From an uncultured Nitrososphaera sp. (GTDB lineage: Archaea; Thermoproteota; Nitrososphaeria; Nitrososphaerales; Nitrososphaeraceae): a stretch of 23,357 nucleotides of DNA. Below, piece after piece: positions 14,587 through 21,705 of the stretch (position 1 is its first letter; the number at the start of each line of letters is the position of its first letter). The translations under genes were made by a program, and so were the position numbers. The stretch is taken from contig NZ_CAMLDP010000023.1 in the NCBI RefSeq assembly GCF_946478925.1, positions 1 to 23,357 on the forward strand. The letters are read 5' to 3'. The notes under the pieces were generated by a model, which made no database searches, was not told where the DNA came from, and worked only from the letters and a program-made list of their open reading frames with translations.

Positions 14587-15550
14587 CGAGAAAAAGACGG
14601 CAGACATGAGGGGCGCGTACGGCGACGCCCTGGTGGAGCTTGGCAAGACAGACTCGCGCATCGTCTGTGTCGGAGGCGACACAACCGACTCGCTCAAGAC
14701 CAAGAAATTCGGCGACAAGTACCCCGAGCGCATGTTCAACGTCGGCATAGCAGAGGCAAATCTAGTCTCGATTGCCGCCGGCCTGGCGATTGCAGGCAAG
14801 GTGGCTTTTGCAAGCACCTACGCGGCTTTTATCCCGGGAAGGGCGGTCGACCAGATACGGAACGCAATATGCTATCCTGCGCTCAATGTAAAGCTCGTAG
14901 TGTCGCACGGAGGGCTCACGGTGGGCCCGGACGGCGCGACGCACCAGCAGATTGAAGACCTGAGCACCACGCGCGTCATGCCAAACATGCGCGTCCTGGT
15001 ACCGGCAGACGCTATCGCAGTCAGGCACCTGATAAAGGTCGCAGTCGACACGCCGGGGCCATTCTACATGCGCATCGCAAGGCCGACTACGGAACTCGTC
15101 TATGCAGAGTCTACGCCGGCCGACCAGTTCAGGGTAGGCAGAGGAAACGTGCTCGTGGACGGCTCTGACGCTACCATAATTGCGTGCGGCCTGATGGTCG
15201 GAAAAGCCCTTGAAGCGGCAGACGCGCTAAAGCGCGAAGGAATATCCGCAAGGGTGGTCGACATGTTTACGATAAAGCCGATTGACTTTGACCTTGTTGC
15301 AAAATGCGCCAAGGAAACCGGCGCAATTGCAACGGCTGAAGAGCACAACATAATCGGCGGCCTAGGCGCGGCAGTGTCAGAGGCGGCCGGCGAGACATAC
15401 CCGGTCCCCATAAGGCGCGTAGGCGTGCGAGACACGTTTGGCGAGTCGTCAAGGGACGAGGAGGTAGACACGCTCCTTGAAAAATACGGCCTGACCGCAA
15501 CAGAAATAGCAAAGGCAGTTGTTGAAGCAAGGAGCAGGATTAGAAAATAA
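14573..15550 (+). CDS. Transketolase C-terminal subunit
   Basis: 325 residues. Supplies the pyrimidine-binding half of the thiamine diphosphate site for the split transketolase. GIAEAN (about 58-63) contains the Glu that activates the cofactor. SHGGLTVGPDGATHQQIEDLS (split here: SHGGLTVGPDG, then ATHQQIEDLS) is the substrate-side loop. A transketolase C-terminal Rossmann-like domain (from about 195: DATIIACGLMVGKALEAADALK) completes it. ATG 14573 overlaps the end of the fused upstream gene by 14 nt, so translation is probably coupled. Archaeal transketolases are commonly split into two such subunits. Transaldolase begins 2 nt after this stop. Confidence 0.95.
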   Translation: MLLSSEKKTADMRGAYGDALVELGKTDSRIVCVGGDTTDSLKTKKFGDKYPERMFNVGIAEANLVSIAAGLAIAGKVAFASTYAAFIPGRAVDQIRNAICYPALNVKLVVSHGGLTVGPDGATHQQIEDLSTTRVMPNMRVLVPADAIAVRHLIKVAVDTPGPFYMRIARPTTELVYAESTPADQFRVGRGNVLVDGSDATIIACGLMVGKALEAADALKREGISARVVDMFTIKPIDFDLVAKCAKETGAIATAEEHNIIGGLGAAVSEAAGETYPVPIRRVGVRDTFGESSRDEEVDTLLEKYGLTATEIAKAVVEARSRIRK

Positions 15551-15552
15551 AA

Positions 15553-16218
15553 ATGAAGATCTTTCTTGACACGGCCAACCTCGACTCGATAAAAAAGTAC
15601 AACGACATGGGCCTAGTCGACGGAGTCACCACCAACCCGACTCTCCTGTCAAAGGAGAAGGGAAACCCGGCGGACATCATGTACGAAATCGTGCGCATCG
15701 TCAAGGGCCCGGTGAGCCTGGAGGTCGTCGGAACGGACTATGACAGCATGATGGAAGAGGCGCACAGGCTGAAAAAATACGGCAGAAACGTCGTGGTGAA
15801 AATCCCGATGCTCCCCGATGGCATGAAGGCCGTAAAAAAGCTCAAGGAGGAGGGGATAGAGACGAACGTCACCCTGATCTTTTCTGCAAACCAGGCCGTG
15901 ATTGCCGCAAAGGCAGGCGCCTCGTACGTCAGCCCGTTCATAGGCAGGCTGGACGACGCGGGGCAGGACGGCATGACACTGATTCGCGAGATAGTGCAGA
16001 TCTTTGGCAACTACAAGTTCACCACAAACGTGCTCGTGGCAAGCGTGCGCCACCCGATGCACGTGGTAGAAGCAGGCAAAATTGGCGCGCACGTAGTCAC
16101 GCTACCGCCGGACATCCTCGGCAAGATGATGGCCCACCCGCTCACGGACAAGGGGCTTGCGGCTTTTCTTGCAGACTGGGAAAAGGTAAAGAAGGAAAAC
16201 CCGAAACTGTCGCTCTAG
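15553..16218 (+). CDS. tal: Transaldolase (TalC/MipB-like)
   Basis: 221 residues. Moves a dihydroxyacetone unit between sugar phosphates in the non-oxidative pentose phosphate pathway. The Schiff-base Lys is Lys83 in VVVKIPM; Asp6 (FLDTAN) and TTNPTLL are conserved. The two positions that separate transaldolase from the similar fructose-6-phosphate aldolase read as transaldolase here: Glu57 (SLEVVG), where the aldolase has Gln, and Phe129 (VSPFIGR), where it has Tyr. ATG start 2 nt after the tktB-type stop, third gene of the operon. The last 4 bases overlap the convergent VWA gene. Small (Fsa-like) subgroup size is normal. Confidence 0.94.
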   Translation: MKIFLDTANLDSIKKYNDMGLVDGVTTNPTLLSKEKGNPADIMYEIVRIVKGPVSLEVVGTDYDSMMEEAHRLKKYGRNVVVKIPMLPDGMKAVKKLKEEGIETNVTLIFSANQAVIAAKAGASYVSPFIGRLDDAGQDGMTLIREIVQIFGNYKFTTNVLVASVRHPMHVVEAGKIGAHVVTLPPDILGKMMAHPLTDKGLAAFLADWEKVKKENPKLSL

Positions 16219-17795
16219 GAACGCAGCAGCTTTATTACTTTTGTCGGCATGTCCTGGAGACGGCTGACCGACAGGGCCTTTTCATAGTTCAGGTGCTTCA
16301 AGTTCTGGCCGATGCCTACCGCGTCGTTGAGGTTGCGCCCGACTCCTATAGCCACCATCTTTACCCCGACCTTGCGGTACGAGAGCACCATCGCCCTCAC
16401 GGCGTCAAAGTCTGACGGCTCGCCGTCGGTCAGGGTCACGAATATGTCCGGCTTGAAAGACTTTAGCACCGGCTGCAACAGCCCATAGACTTCTGCGAGC
16501 GGAGTGCCGCCCACAGCCTTTATCTGTACGAGCCGGCGGGCGCAAACAAGCGACCACTTTACCGCAGGCGGCTTGACCACCCAGCACTTTACCTGCCGGT
16601 TCTCGGTGGAAAACGCGTACACTGCAAATTTCACGCCGAGGTAGCTGAGAGCCTCGCAGAGCGCCACCGTGGCCTGCTTGTATTCCATCTCCACGTCGGC
16701 TATGCTGCTCGAATGGTCAAGCAGCAGCACGACCTTGGACTTTATCGACAGTTTCACGTCAGAGAGAAACGGCTTTGGCAGGGACTCTACAATCGTCTCG
16801 ATGTCAAGCTCCTCGCCCGTCTCGTCGTGGCGCTCTACCCAGCCTGTCTTCCACTGCCGAAAGGCGGCCTTGACCTTCTGTATCAGGTCGAGGTCGTAGA
16901 TCTGCGCCTCGTCCACGTCCATCCTGTCCGGCACGCTCAGGCCAAAGTTCTCCAGGCTGTCGTAGCCCTTGTTCTCGGTTTTCTTGCTCTCCTTGACCAG
17001 CGCCTCGAACTCGTGCAGCACGTCGTTTCCCTCGTAGATCTCCTTTGACTTTTCCTCGGAATCCTTCTCCTTCTTTTTCGTCCTGACGACCTTCTCTATC
17101 TGCTTTAGCACGTCCTGCTGCGTCAGAGAGGCGCCCATCCGCGTGCGGGGCGCAAGGACGGGTATAGAGACTAGCGGGTCAAGCTCTAGCATTTTTATCA
17201 GCTTTGGAATCTGCTGCTCCACCCACTCTGTACCATAATTGTTGTCGAGGGCCTCCTTTACCACCTCATTGGCAAACTCGACTGCCCCCTGCACCTTTTC
17301 AAGCTCGCCACCGAACAACTCGCCCTTGACATAGCCCGTCAGGAAATACTGCGAAAACGCCTCTGCTATCTTGTACCGGCCGTAGATGGTGTTTAAAAGC
17401 TGCCGGGACTGCCACGAAATCCCCTCATAAAATATAAGCTCGTTTTCCATGCCCTCCCAGTCGCGCAAGCCCAGAATCTCAACCCTCTTTGTCTCTAGCG
17501 TGTTCAGGAGAAAGCCAAACGCGTGCTCGTTTGACAGCACCTTGCTTGAATGGCGCATACGCATCGACTCGTACCACAGGGCGACGCGCCACTGCCGGTA
17601 CTTCTGGAAATCCGTGCCTACATAGTAGGCAAGGGTGGGGAGCGTCACCTGGCTCGTGTCCGGCTTTGTCGCCGGCGGCTTGTCCGGCGCAAGGGCGATT
17701 ATCACCCTGTCGTTTCCCGACCACCTGCGGGCAAGGAACGTGGCGATGTCCAAAAGGACGTCGTTTCGCATCACGGCCTTTTCAAGCTTTGACAT
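16215..17795 (-). CDS. VWA-domain protein, NorD/CbbO-type partner of the MoxR ATPase
   Basis: 526 residues from ATG 17793-17795, 8 nt after the ATPase stop; the frame is open further up to 17867 but that would overlap the ATPase gene by 64 nt. The C-terminal VWA domain (about 350-520) carries the MIDAS metal site: DHSSS (Asp360-Ser364, DxSxS), Thr431 in GGTPLAEV and Asp457 in TDGEPSD. The N-terminal about 240 residues include NEHAFGFLLNTLETKRVEI, resembling the E-x-x-R-x-E region of NorD/CobT-like proteins. A charged, Lys/Glu-rich linker lies in the middle (about 235-290). In NorQD and CbbQO systems such proteins act as the client adaptor of the AAA+ ring. No signal peptide, so cytosolic. Confidence 0.85.
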   Translation of the reverse strand: MSKLEKAVMRNDVLLDIATFLARRWSGNDRVIIALAPDKPPATKPDTSQVTLPTLAYYVGTDFQKYRQWRVALWYESMRMRHSSKVLSNEHAFGFLLNTLETKRVEILGLRDWEGMENELIFYEGISWQSRQLLNTIYGRYKIAEAFSQYFLTGYVKGELFGGELEKVQGAVEFANEVVKEALDNNYGTEWVEQQIPKLIKMLELDPLVSIPVLAPRTRMGASLTQQDVLKQIEKVVRTKKKEKDSEEKSKEIYEGNDVLHEFEALVKESKKTENKGYDSLENFGLSVPDRMDVDEAQIYDLDLIQKVKAAFRQWKTGWVERHDETGEELDIETIVESLPKPFLSDVKLSIKSKVVLLLDHSSSIADVEMEYKQATVALCEALSYLGVKFAVYAFSTENRQVKCWVVKPPAVKWSLVCARRLVQIKAVGGTPLAEVYGLLQPVLKSFKPDIFVTLTDGEPSDFDAVRAMVLSYRKVGVKMVAIGVGRNLNDAVGIGQNLKHLNYEKALSVSRLQDMPTKVIKLLRS

Positions 17796-17803
17796 GCTGT
17801 GTG

Positions 17804-18631
17804 TTACCTGTCGCCAAAGATAGAAGTTATCATGTCCAGGACCTTCTGGTACTCCACCTGGCCCCACTGGTCGTACGCGTTGGCGTACACCACTTCAGCG
17901 GCCTGCCTGCCGGAAAGACCTGCGTTGAGCATCTTGGCAAACGCAATCGTCTCCCGGAGCGATGGGCTGTAGTACAGCTCTTCCACCGACGCGGCGTCGC
18001 GCAGGCTCCTTGCAAGCTGTATGGCGTGCTTGACGTCGCGCATCCTGCCGTCGTCCATGTTCACATGCCTCTTTACTATCTCTAGTTCCAGCTCTTCCGG
18101 CGGGTAGTCAAGCCTCATCCTCACCGGGAACCTGCTCAAGAGCTGCGGCGGAAGCTCCTTCGTGCCTACGTGCGAAAGCGGGTTAATCGTCGCAATCACG
18201 AACCAGCCCGGTGACGCCTTTATCAGCTGGCCCTCTGCCTCCTTGAGCACCAGCTGGCGCCTGTCGTCAAGGGCCTCGTCGAGGCGCAAAAGCACGTCTG
18301 CCTCGGCGGCGTTGAGCTCGTCAAGGTACAGCATCGTGCCTTCCTTCATCGATTTTACCAGCACGCCTTCTACAAAGCTTATCTGCCCCTTGTCAATCGT
18401 CCTAGTGCCGACAAGGTGCGACTCCCTCGTCCTGAGCGAAAAGTTGACGGAATAAAGCTCTTTTTTCATCGCCGAGGCGAACTTGCGCACGAGCGTGGTC
18501 TTGCCGGTCCCCTTGGGGCCGATGATTAGCACAAAGAGCCCGGCTTTTTGGGCCTTTTCAAGCACGTCCAGGGCGTTGTTCCAGTCAAGGTAAGTGACTT
18601 CTTGACTGCCGTCCAGTTCAGTCGCTGTCAT
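17804..18631 (-). CDS. MoxR-class AAA+ ATPase, CbbQ/NorQ/GvpN type
   Basis: 275 residues. Walker A GPKGTGKTT (38-46), Walker B MLYLDELN (100-107), LDDRRQLVLKEAEG (CbbQ/GvpN-like hairpin region), sensor 1 IATINP (146-151) and LLSRFPVRM with the Arg finger (Arg167). In known pairs the ATPase ring remodels a metalloenzyme with help of a VWA protein: NorQ/NorD for nitric oxide reductase, CbbQ/CbbO for Rubisco. The VWA gene follows after 8 nt. ATG start at 18629-18631; an A/T block around 18655-18671 could be the promoter. No Nor or Rubisco gene is in the window, so the client is unknown. Confidence 0.9.
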   Translation of the reverse strand: MTATELDGSQEVTYLDWNNALDVLEKAQKAGLFVLIIGPKGTGKTTLVRKFASAMKKELYSVNFSLRTRESHLVGTRTIDKGQISFVEGVLVKSMKEGTMLYLDELNAAEADVLLRLDEALDDRRQLVLKEAEGQLIKASPGWFVIATINPLSHVGTKELPPQLLSRFPVRMRLDYPPEELELEIVKRHVNMDDGRMRDVKHAIQLARSLRDAASVEELYYSPSLRETIAFAKMLNAGLSGRQAAEVVYANAYDQWGQVEYQKVLDMITSIFGDR

Positions 18632-18678
18632 CTCTGAGTTATAGCGAGACGCAATGGTATTTGAGCGTTTAAGCGCAG

Positions 18679-18691
18679 AGATATTATAGAG
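18679..18691 (+). promoter_or_regulatory. TATA box of the hemerythrin-like gene
   Basis: AGATATTATAGAG, predicting transcription from about 18711. That lies just before GTG 18715 and after GTG 18697, and so selects the former as the start codon. Confidence 0.55.
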
Positions 18692-18714
18692 AGACGGTGC
18701 GCATTTTTCCCGCG

Positions 18715-19266
18715 GTGAGCACCAGGGAGCTCGTACAGGACCACGTCGTCATCAGGCGCATACGCGACGTCGCGCAGAGGTGCTCCGACAGGCTGTACGC
18801 CGGCGACGACATCCCGCTTGAGGAGATAGAGATAATCTCCGTGGTCATTGAGGAGTTTGTCGACGCGTTCCACCACGGCAAGGAGGAAAAGGCGTACTTT
18901 CCGGCAAGCGAGCACAAAAGCGAGGGCTACGCGGAGGAGGTGCGCAAGTTCACGATAGAGCACGAGTTCGGTCGCAGGGTCGCAAGGATGATGCTCCGCA
19001 ACCTGAAAGAGTGGAAGAGTGGAGCTGCCAACGGCAGAGAACCCGTCGCGCGGTTTTTGAAAACGTACGCCGCGTTTGTAACCGACCACACAGGCAAGGA
19101 GGAAAAGTTCTTTGAAGCGGCTGAAAAGAGCATTTCAAGCGAGGAGGACAGGCAGATCCTGCGCCACTATGAATCGTGCAGGAGAGAGGCAGGCGGAAGC
19201 GCAAGGGTACAGGAATTGCTAAAGCTGGTAGAGTACCTGGAAGAAAGGAAGTGGATGAAAAAATAA
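18715..19266 (+). CDS. Hemerythrin-like HHE domain protein
   Basis: 183 residues from GTG 18715. The helical bundle binds a di-iron centre: His10 (VQDHVVI), His54 and Glu58 (FHHGKEEKAYF), His83 (IEHEFGRR), His125 and Glu129 (FVTDHTGKEEKFF). This is the HxxxE pair pattern of the HHE family, which senses or carries O2 or NO, or handles iron stress. An earlier in-frame GTG at 18697 would lie upstream of the predicted transcription start and add residues that do not fit the family. It is divergent from the MoxR/VWA pair and ends 1 nt before the convergent multicopper oxidase stop. Confidence 0.88.
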   Translation: MSTRELVQDHVVIRRIRDVAQRCSDRLYAGDDIPLEEIEIISVVIEEFVDAFHHGKEEKAYFPASEHKSEGYAEEVRKFTIEHEFGRRVARMMLRNLKEWKSGAANGREPVARFLKTYAAFVTDHTGKEEKFFEAAEKSISSEEDRQILRHYESCRREAGGSARVQELLKLVEYLEERKWMKK

Positions 19267-19267
19267 C

Positions 19268-20617
19268 TCACCCCACAGTCACGCTTCCTTCCATCCACGG
19301 ATGCAGCGCGCAGTAATAGTCGTACTTGCCTGCGCTGTCGAACTTGTGCGTCCACGAGCCGCCAGCGTATATCATCGACGAGTCAAAGGCTCCCTTCCTG
19401 TCCGTGACGGTATGCATGGTGGCGTCATGGTTTTCCCATGTCAGTTCCGATCCTGCGTTGACGGACATTTCGCGCGGGGAATAGTTCTCTTTTTGCTTGT
19501 TGTCCCACGAGCCTTTTGCAATCGCGACCTGCGGTCCCGTGCCGTGATGGCCTGCTGCAGGGGCGGCGGTAGCTGTGGCGTTGTTTGCACCGCTGGCGTG
19601 CTCTGTCGTCGTCATCTCCGGCTTTTGCAGCTTTTCAATCTGCTCGTGCTGCCAGCCTATCATTGACTCTGCCTGGTACGGCCCCTGCGATGGCTCGACC
19701 ATTATCTCGCCCATGTTGCCCCGCTCCTCCTGCAGGCCGTGGCTGTGGAATAGGTACGTCCCTGGCCACTTCCACTTTGCCTCGATGATGGCGGCGTTTC
19801 CCGGCCCTATCTCGACAGTCTGGGCGTCTATTGGAGCATTGGACCAGAGCCCCGATGGGTACGCCTTGAAGATGGTGCTGTGCAGGTGGAACGAATATGG
19901 AATCGTGGTGCCCATGTTAATGACGTACATCCTGACAAGCTCGCCCTGCTTGGCGTGCAGCATGTTGTCTCCCATGTACTGGTCCGCGTAACCGTTTACG
20001 AGATAGTACTTTGGCACAAAGTTCTCTTGATTCTCTGGGTCAAACTCTCCCATCACTATCGCAAACTCCCTTGCAGGAGCGGGCTTATCCTTGGGGTCTA
20101 TTATCAGCGCGCCGTACATGCCCATCCTGATGTGGTGCGACGTCGGGTACGCGTGGCAGTGGTACATCAGCGCGCCTGCAGGGTCGGCCACGAAGGTATA
20201 GTTGTACGTCTGCCCGGGAAGTATCTGCGGGTTGACGCCGTCGCTTTCGTCGTCGTGATTCCCGTGCAGGTGAACAGTGTGAGCAAGAGGGGTCTTGTTT
20301 ATGAAATGCAGAGTGACGTTGTCGCCCTCGGTGAACCGGAGGGTCGGCCCGGGCACGGTGCCGTTGTACGTCCACGCCTTCACCCGCTCGCCGGGCGCTA
20401 TCTCTATCTCGGCCTCCTCGGCCACGAGCGTGACTTCCTTCTTTTTAGCACCATCATTATTATTACCGCCTGCCGCCGCTGCCACCACTCCCGCCGCCTG
20501 GCCTTCTGGCGCAAGGAAGAAGAGCGAGCCGGCCGCTGCGCTTGAAACGACTGCAGCCACGATTGCAAAGGCGAGGAGCTTTTTCCCTCCAGTATTGCTG
20601 TTGTTTTCACTCGACAT
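19268..20617 (-). CDS. Two-domain multicopper oxidase with a tethered C-terminal cupredoxin (NirK-like/2dMCO)
   Basis: 449 residues from ATG 20615-20617 (upstream in-frame extension rejected). A signal-anchor TM lies at about 13-35, placing the enzyme outside the membrane. Domain 1 has HTVHLHG (His113, 116, 118) and HCHAYPTSHHIRMGM (His153, Cys154, His155, His162, Met167): a type 1 copper site plus four ligands of a copper cluster. Domain 2 has FHLH (His244, 246) and FHSH (His291, 293) but no Cys, so no type 1 site. A low-complexity linker (about 335-365) leads to a third cupredoxin with His402, Cys436, His439, Met442. AOA homologues are often annotated NirK nitrite reductase; eight cluster His resemble an O2-reducing 2dMCO. 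Reaction unresolved. Confidence 0.88.
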   Translation of the reverse strand: MSSENNSNTGGKKLLAFAIVAAVVSSAAAGSLFFLAPEGQAAGVVAAAAGGNNNDGAKKKEVTLVAEEAEIEIAPGERVKAWTYNGTVPGPTLRFTEGDNVTLHFINKTPLAHTVHLHGNHDDESDGVNPQILPGQTYNYTFVADPAGALMYHCHAYPTSHHIRMGMYGALIIDPKDKPAPAREFAIVMGEFDPENQENFVPKYYLVNGYADQYMGDNMLHAKQGELVRMYVINMGTTIPYSFHLHSTIFKAYPSGLWSNAPIDAQTVEIGPGNAAIIEAKWKWPGTYLFHSHGLQEERGNMGEIMVEPSQGPYQAESMIGWQHEQIEKLQKPEMTTTEHASGANNATATAAPAAGHHGTGPQVAIAKGSWDNKQKENYSPREMSVNAGSELTWENHDATMHTVTDRKGAFDSSMIYAGGSWTHKFDSAGKYDYYCALHPWMEGSVTVG

Positions 20618-20634
20618 GGAAAAGCTGTCCCCAG

Positions 20635-20647
20635 TTTTGCATATAGG
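20635..20647 (-). promoter_or_regulatory. TATA box of the multicopper oxidase gene
   Basis: The minus strand reads CTATATGCAAAAC, centred about 25 nt upstream of the ATG at 20617, predicting a leaderless mRNA. This supports the ATG at 20617 over the longer open frame. Confidence 0.55.
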
Positions 20648-20683
20648 CAGGCCGTATACACAGCAAGCCCGCCTCTGTACCAT

Positions 20684-20695
20684 AATCGCCTGCAA
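20684..20695 (-). repeat. Half-copy of the shared intergenic motif
   Basis: The minus strand reads TTGCAGGCGATT. The same 12-mer occurs on the plus strand at 21708-21719, inside the second full motif. It lies about 40 nt upstream of the oxidase TATA box. Confidence 0.5.
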
Positions 20696-20725
20696 CCTTT
20701 TGCAGCCGACAGCAGGTGTGCGCCT

Positions 20726-20746
20726 GATTGCCGGCGCTTGCAATGC
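20726..20746 (+). promoter_or_regulatory. Shared 21-bp motif, copy 1 (candidate operator)
   Basis: The blocks GATTGC, GGCG and TTGCAATGC, each separated by one variable base. It matches 21706-21726 at 19 of 21 positions in the same orientation. It ends about 10 nt before the TATA-like block of the ABM gene, a position typical for an activator or repressor site. Confidence 0.5.
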
Positions 20747-20755
20747 AGACTTTTT

Positions 20756-20765
20756 GTTTTAATAT
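20756..20765 (+). promoter_or_regulatory. TATA-like element of the ABM gene
   Basis: GTTTTAATAT, about 22 nt upstream of ATG 20782. It makes ATG 20764, which overlaps the block, unlikely as the translation start if this is the TATA box. Confidence 0.4.
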
Positions 20766-20781
20766 GGGCGGAACAAACGTG

Positions 20782-21114
20782 ATGCCGTTGGCCGACTGGC
20801 TGGTGGAAAAGCGCGCGCTCTTGGAAGGCGTCATGTTCGTGGCAATAGCCGAGATCGAGCTGAAGAAAGGAAAGGAGGAAGCTTTCAAAAAGTGGTTTTC
20901 GCAGTCAAACCGCGTTCTTGCAGGGCAGGACGGCTTTATTGCAAGAAGGCTGCTAAAGTCGCCTGCTGGGCAGCACATCATAATGGTCCTCATGGAAAGC
21001 AGGGAGGCGTTTGCCAAGATGCATACAACGCAGGAGCACGCCAGGCTGCACGCGGAGGCGCTTGCGTTCATGGCAAGGCCGCCGAAAATATCCGCGTACG
21101 AGTCTGCGGCCTGA
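20782..21114 (+). CDS. Antibiotic biosynthesis monooxygenase (ABM)-fold protein
   Basis: 110 residues from ATG 20782. The core FVAIAEIELKKGKEEAFKKWF, then DGFIARRLLKSPAGQHIIMVLME and the helix REAFAKMHTTQEHARLHAEA, follows the dimeric alpha/beta barrel ABM pattern. This fold covers heme-degrading enzymes, quinol monooxygenases and many unassigned proteins, so the reaction cannot be read here. Alternative starts are ATG 20764 and ATG 20833; 20782 is chosen from the TATA-like block about 22 nt upstream. It is divergent to the oxidase and shares its intergenic region, so coordinated control is plausible. Its stop is 4 nt from the convergent regulator's stop. Confidence 0.75.
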   Translation: MPLADWLVEKRALLEGVMFVAIAEIELKKGKEEAFKKWFSQSNRVLAGQDGFIARRLLKSPAGQHIIMVLMESREAFAKMHTTQEHARLHAEALAFMARPPKISAYESAA

Positions 21115-21118
21115 AACA

Positions 21119-21649
21119 CTATTCGTCGACGGTGAGCGTGAGCATCGTGTTTGACACCATGATGTCCACGCGCCTGTTCAGGATCTCGTTGAATATCTGC
21201 TCCAAAAGCGTCTTGTGGTAGAGCGACCAGTTGTAGCCGAGGTCGTGCTTCATGACAAAGACGTGCCGGCCCTCGTTTTCGCTGTGGGAAAACTCTATCG
21301 ACGAGCTTTTCATCCTAGTCTCAAGCCATGACAGGAACGACGAGAGGTCCATCCTAGTCTTCATGAAAAGCGCGATGTCGTGGACCACGCCTTTTCCTAT
21401 TTTTTGCGCCATCTCGATTATCGCCTCCCTGTCCATGCTGTCAAAGAGCGCGTGCACCAGCGGCCTTGCGATTGGTATCATGCCGACCTTGGGCTCGTAC
21501 ACGTCCCACTCGACAAAGCGCTTCAGTATCTGGTTGACAAGCGTGTTGAGGCTGACTTCGCGCTTGTCAGACTCTGACCTGAGCTTGCCCATGACGCTCT
21601 CTTCGATGCGGAATGTCATCGTGACTGTTTTTTTAGAATCATCTGTCAT
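21119..21649 (-). CDS. Ribbon-helix-helix regulator with unknown C-terminal domain
   Basis: 176 residues from ATG 21647-21649. Residues about 7-50 (KTVTMTFRIEESVMGKLRSESDKR, split here, then EVSLNTLVNQILKRFVEWD) form the beta-strand plus two helices of a MetJ/Arc-type DNA-binding dimer. The remaining about 120 residues, including ALFDSMDREAIIEMAQKIG, LSSFLSWLETRMKSSS and VFVMKHDLGYNWSLYHKTL, look like an alpha/beta effector domain that I do not recognise. The longer open frame up to 21823 is rejected because a TATA-like block sits at 21673-21685. Tandem repeats beside that block (21689-21704) could be its own operator. Target genes probably include its neighbours, by position only. Confidence 0.75.
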   Translation of the reverse strand: MTDDSKKTVTMTFRIEESVMGKLRSESDKREVSLNTLVNQILKRFVEWDVYEPKVGMIPIARPLVHALFDSMDREAIIEMAQKIGKGVVHDIALFMKTRMDLSSFLSWLETRMKSSSIEFSHSENEGRHVFVMKHDLGYNWSLYHKTLLEQIFNEILNRRVDIMVSNTMLTLTVDE

Positions 21650-21672
21650 GGACAAGTAGATTTTCCACGTTT

Positions 21673-21685
21673 GAACTATAATAAC
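21673..21685 (-). promoter_or_regulatory. TATA box of the RHH regulator gene
   Basis: The minus strand reads GTTATTATAGTTC, centred about 30 nt upstream of the ATG at 21649. Confidence 0.5.
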
Positions 21686-21688
21686 GAT

Positions 21689-21704
21689 GCTGAAACGCTG
21701 AAAC
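21689..21704. repeat. Tandem octamer GCTGAAAC, two copies
   Basis: GCTGAAAC occurs twice head-to-tail at 21689-21696 and 21697-21704, directly upstream of the RHH gene's TATA box on the minus strand. RHH dimers often bind short tandem repeats, so this is a candidate autoregulatory site. Confidence 0.45.
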
Positions 21705-21705
21705 C

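Noticed and set aside
17796..17867. Upstream start for the VWA protein
   Set aside because: It would overlap the ATPase gene by 64 nt; ATG 17795 sits 8 nt after the ATPase stop, the normal operon spacing.
19880..20545. 221-residue plus-strand frame opposite the multicopper oxidase
   Set aside because: The real gene on the other strand has complete copper motifs; this frame has Val/Arg-rich shadow composition and no supporting start signal.
20618..20743. 42-residue N-terminal extension of the multicopper oxidase
   Set aside because: The oxidase TATA box at 20635-20647 lies inside it, and the residues before MSSENN do not form a signal peptide.
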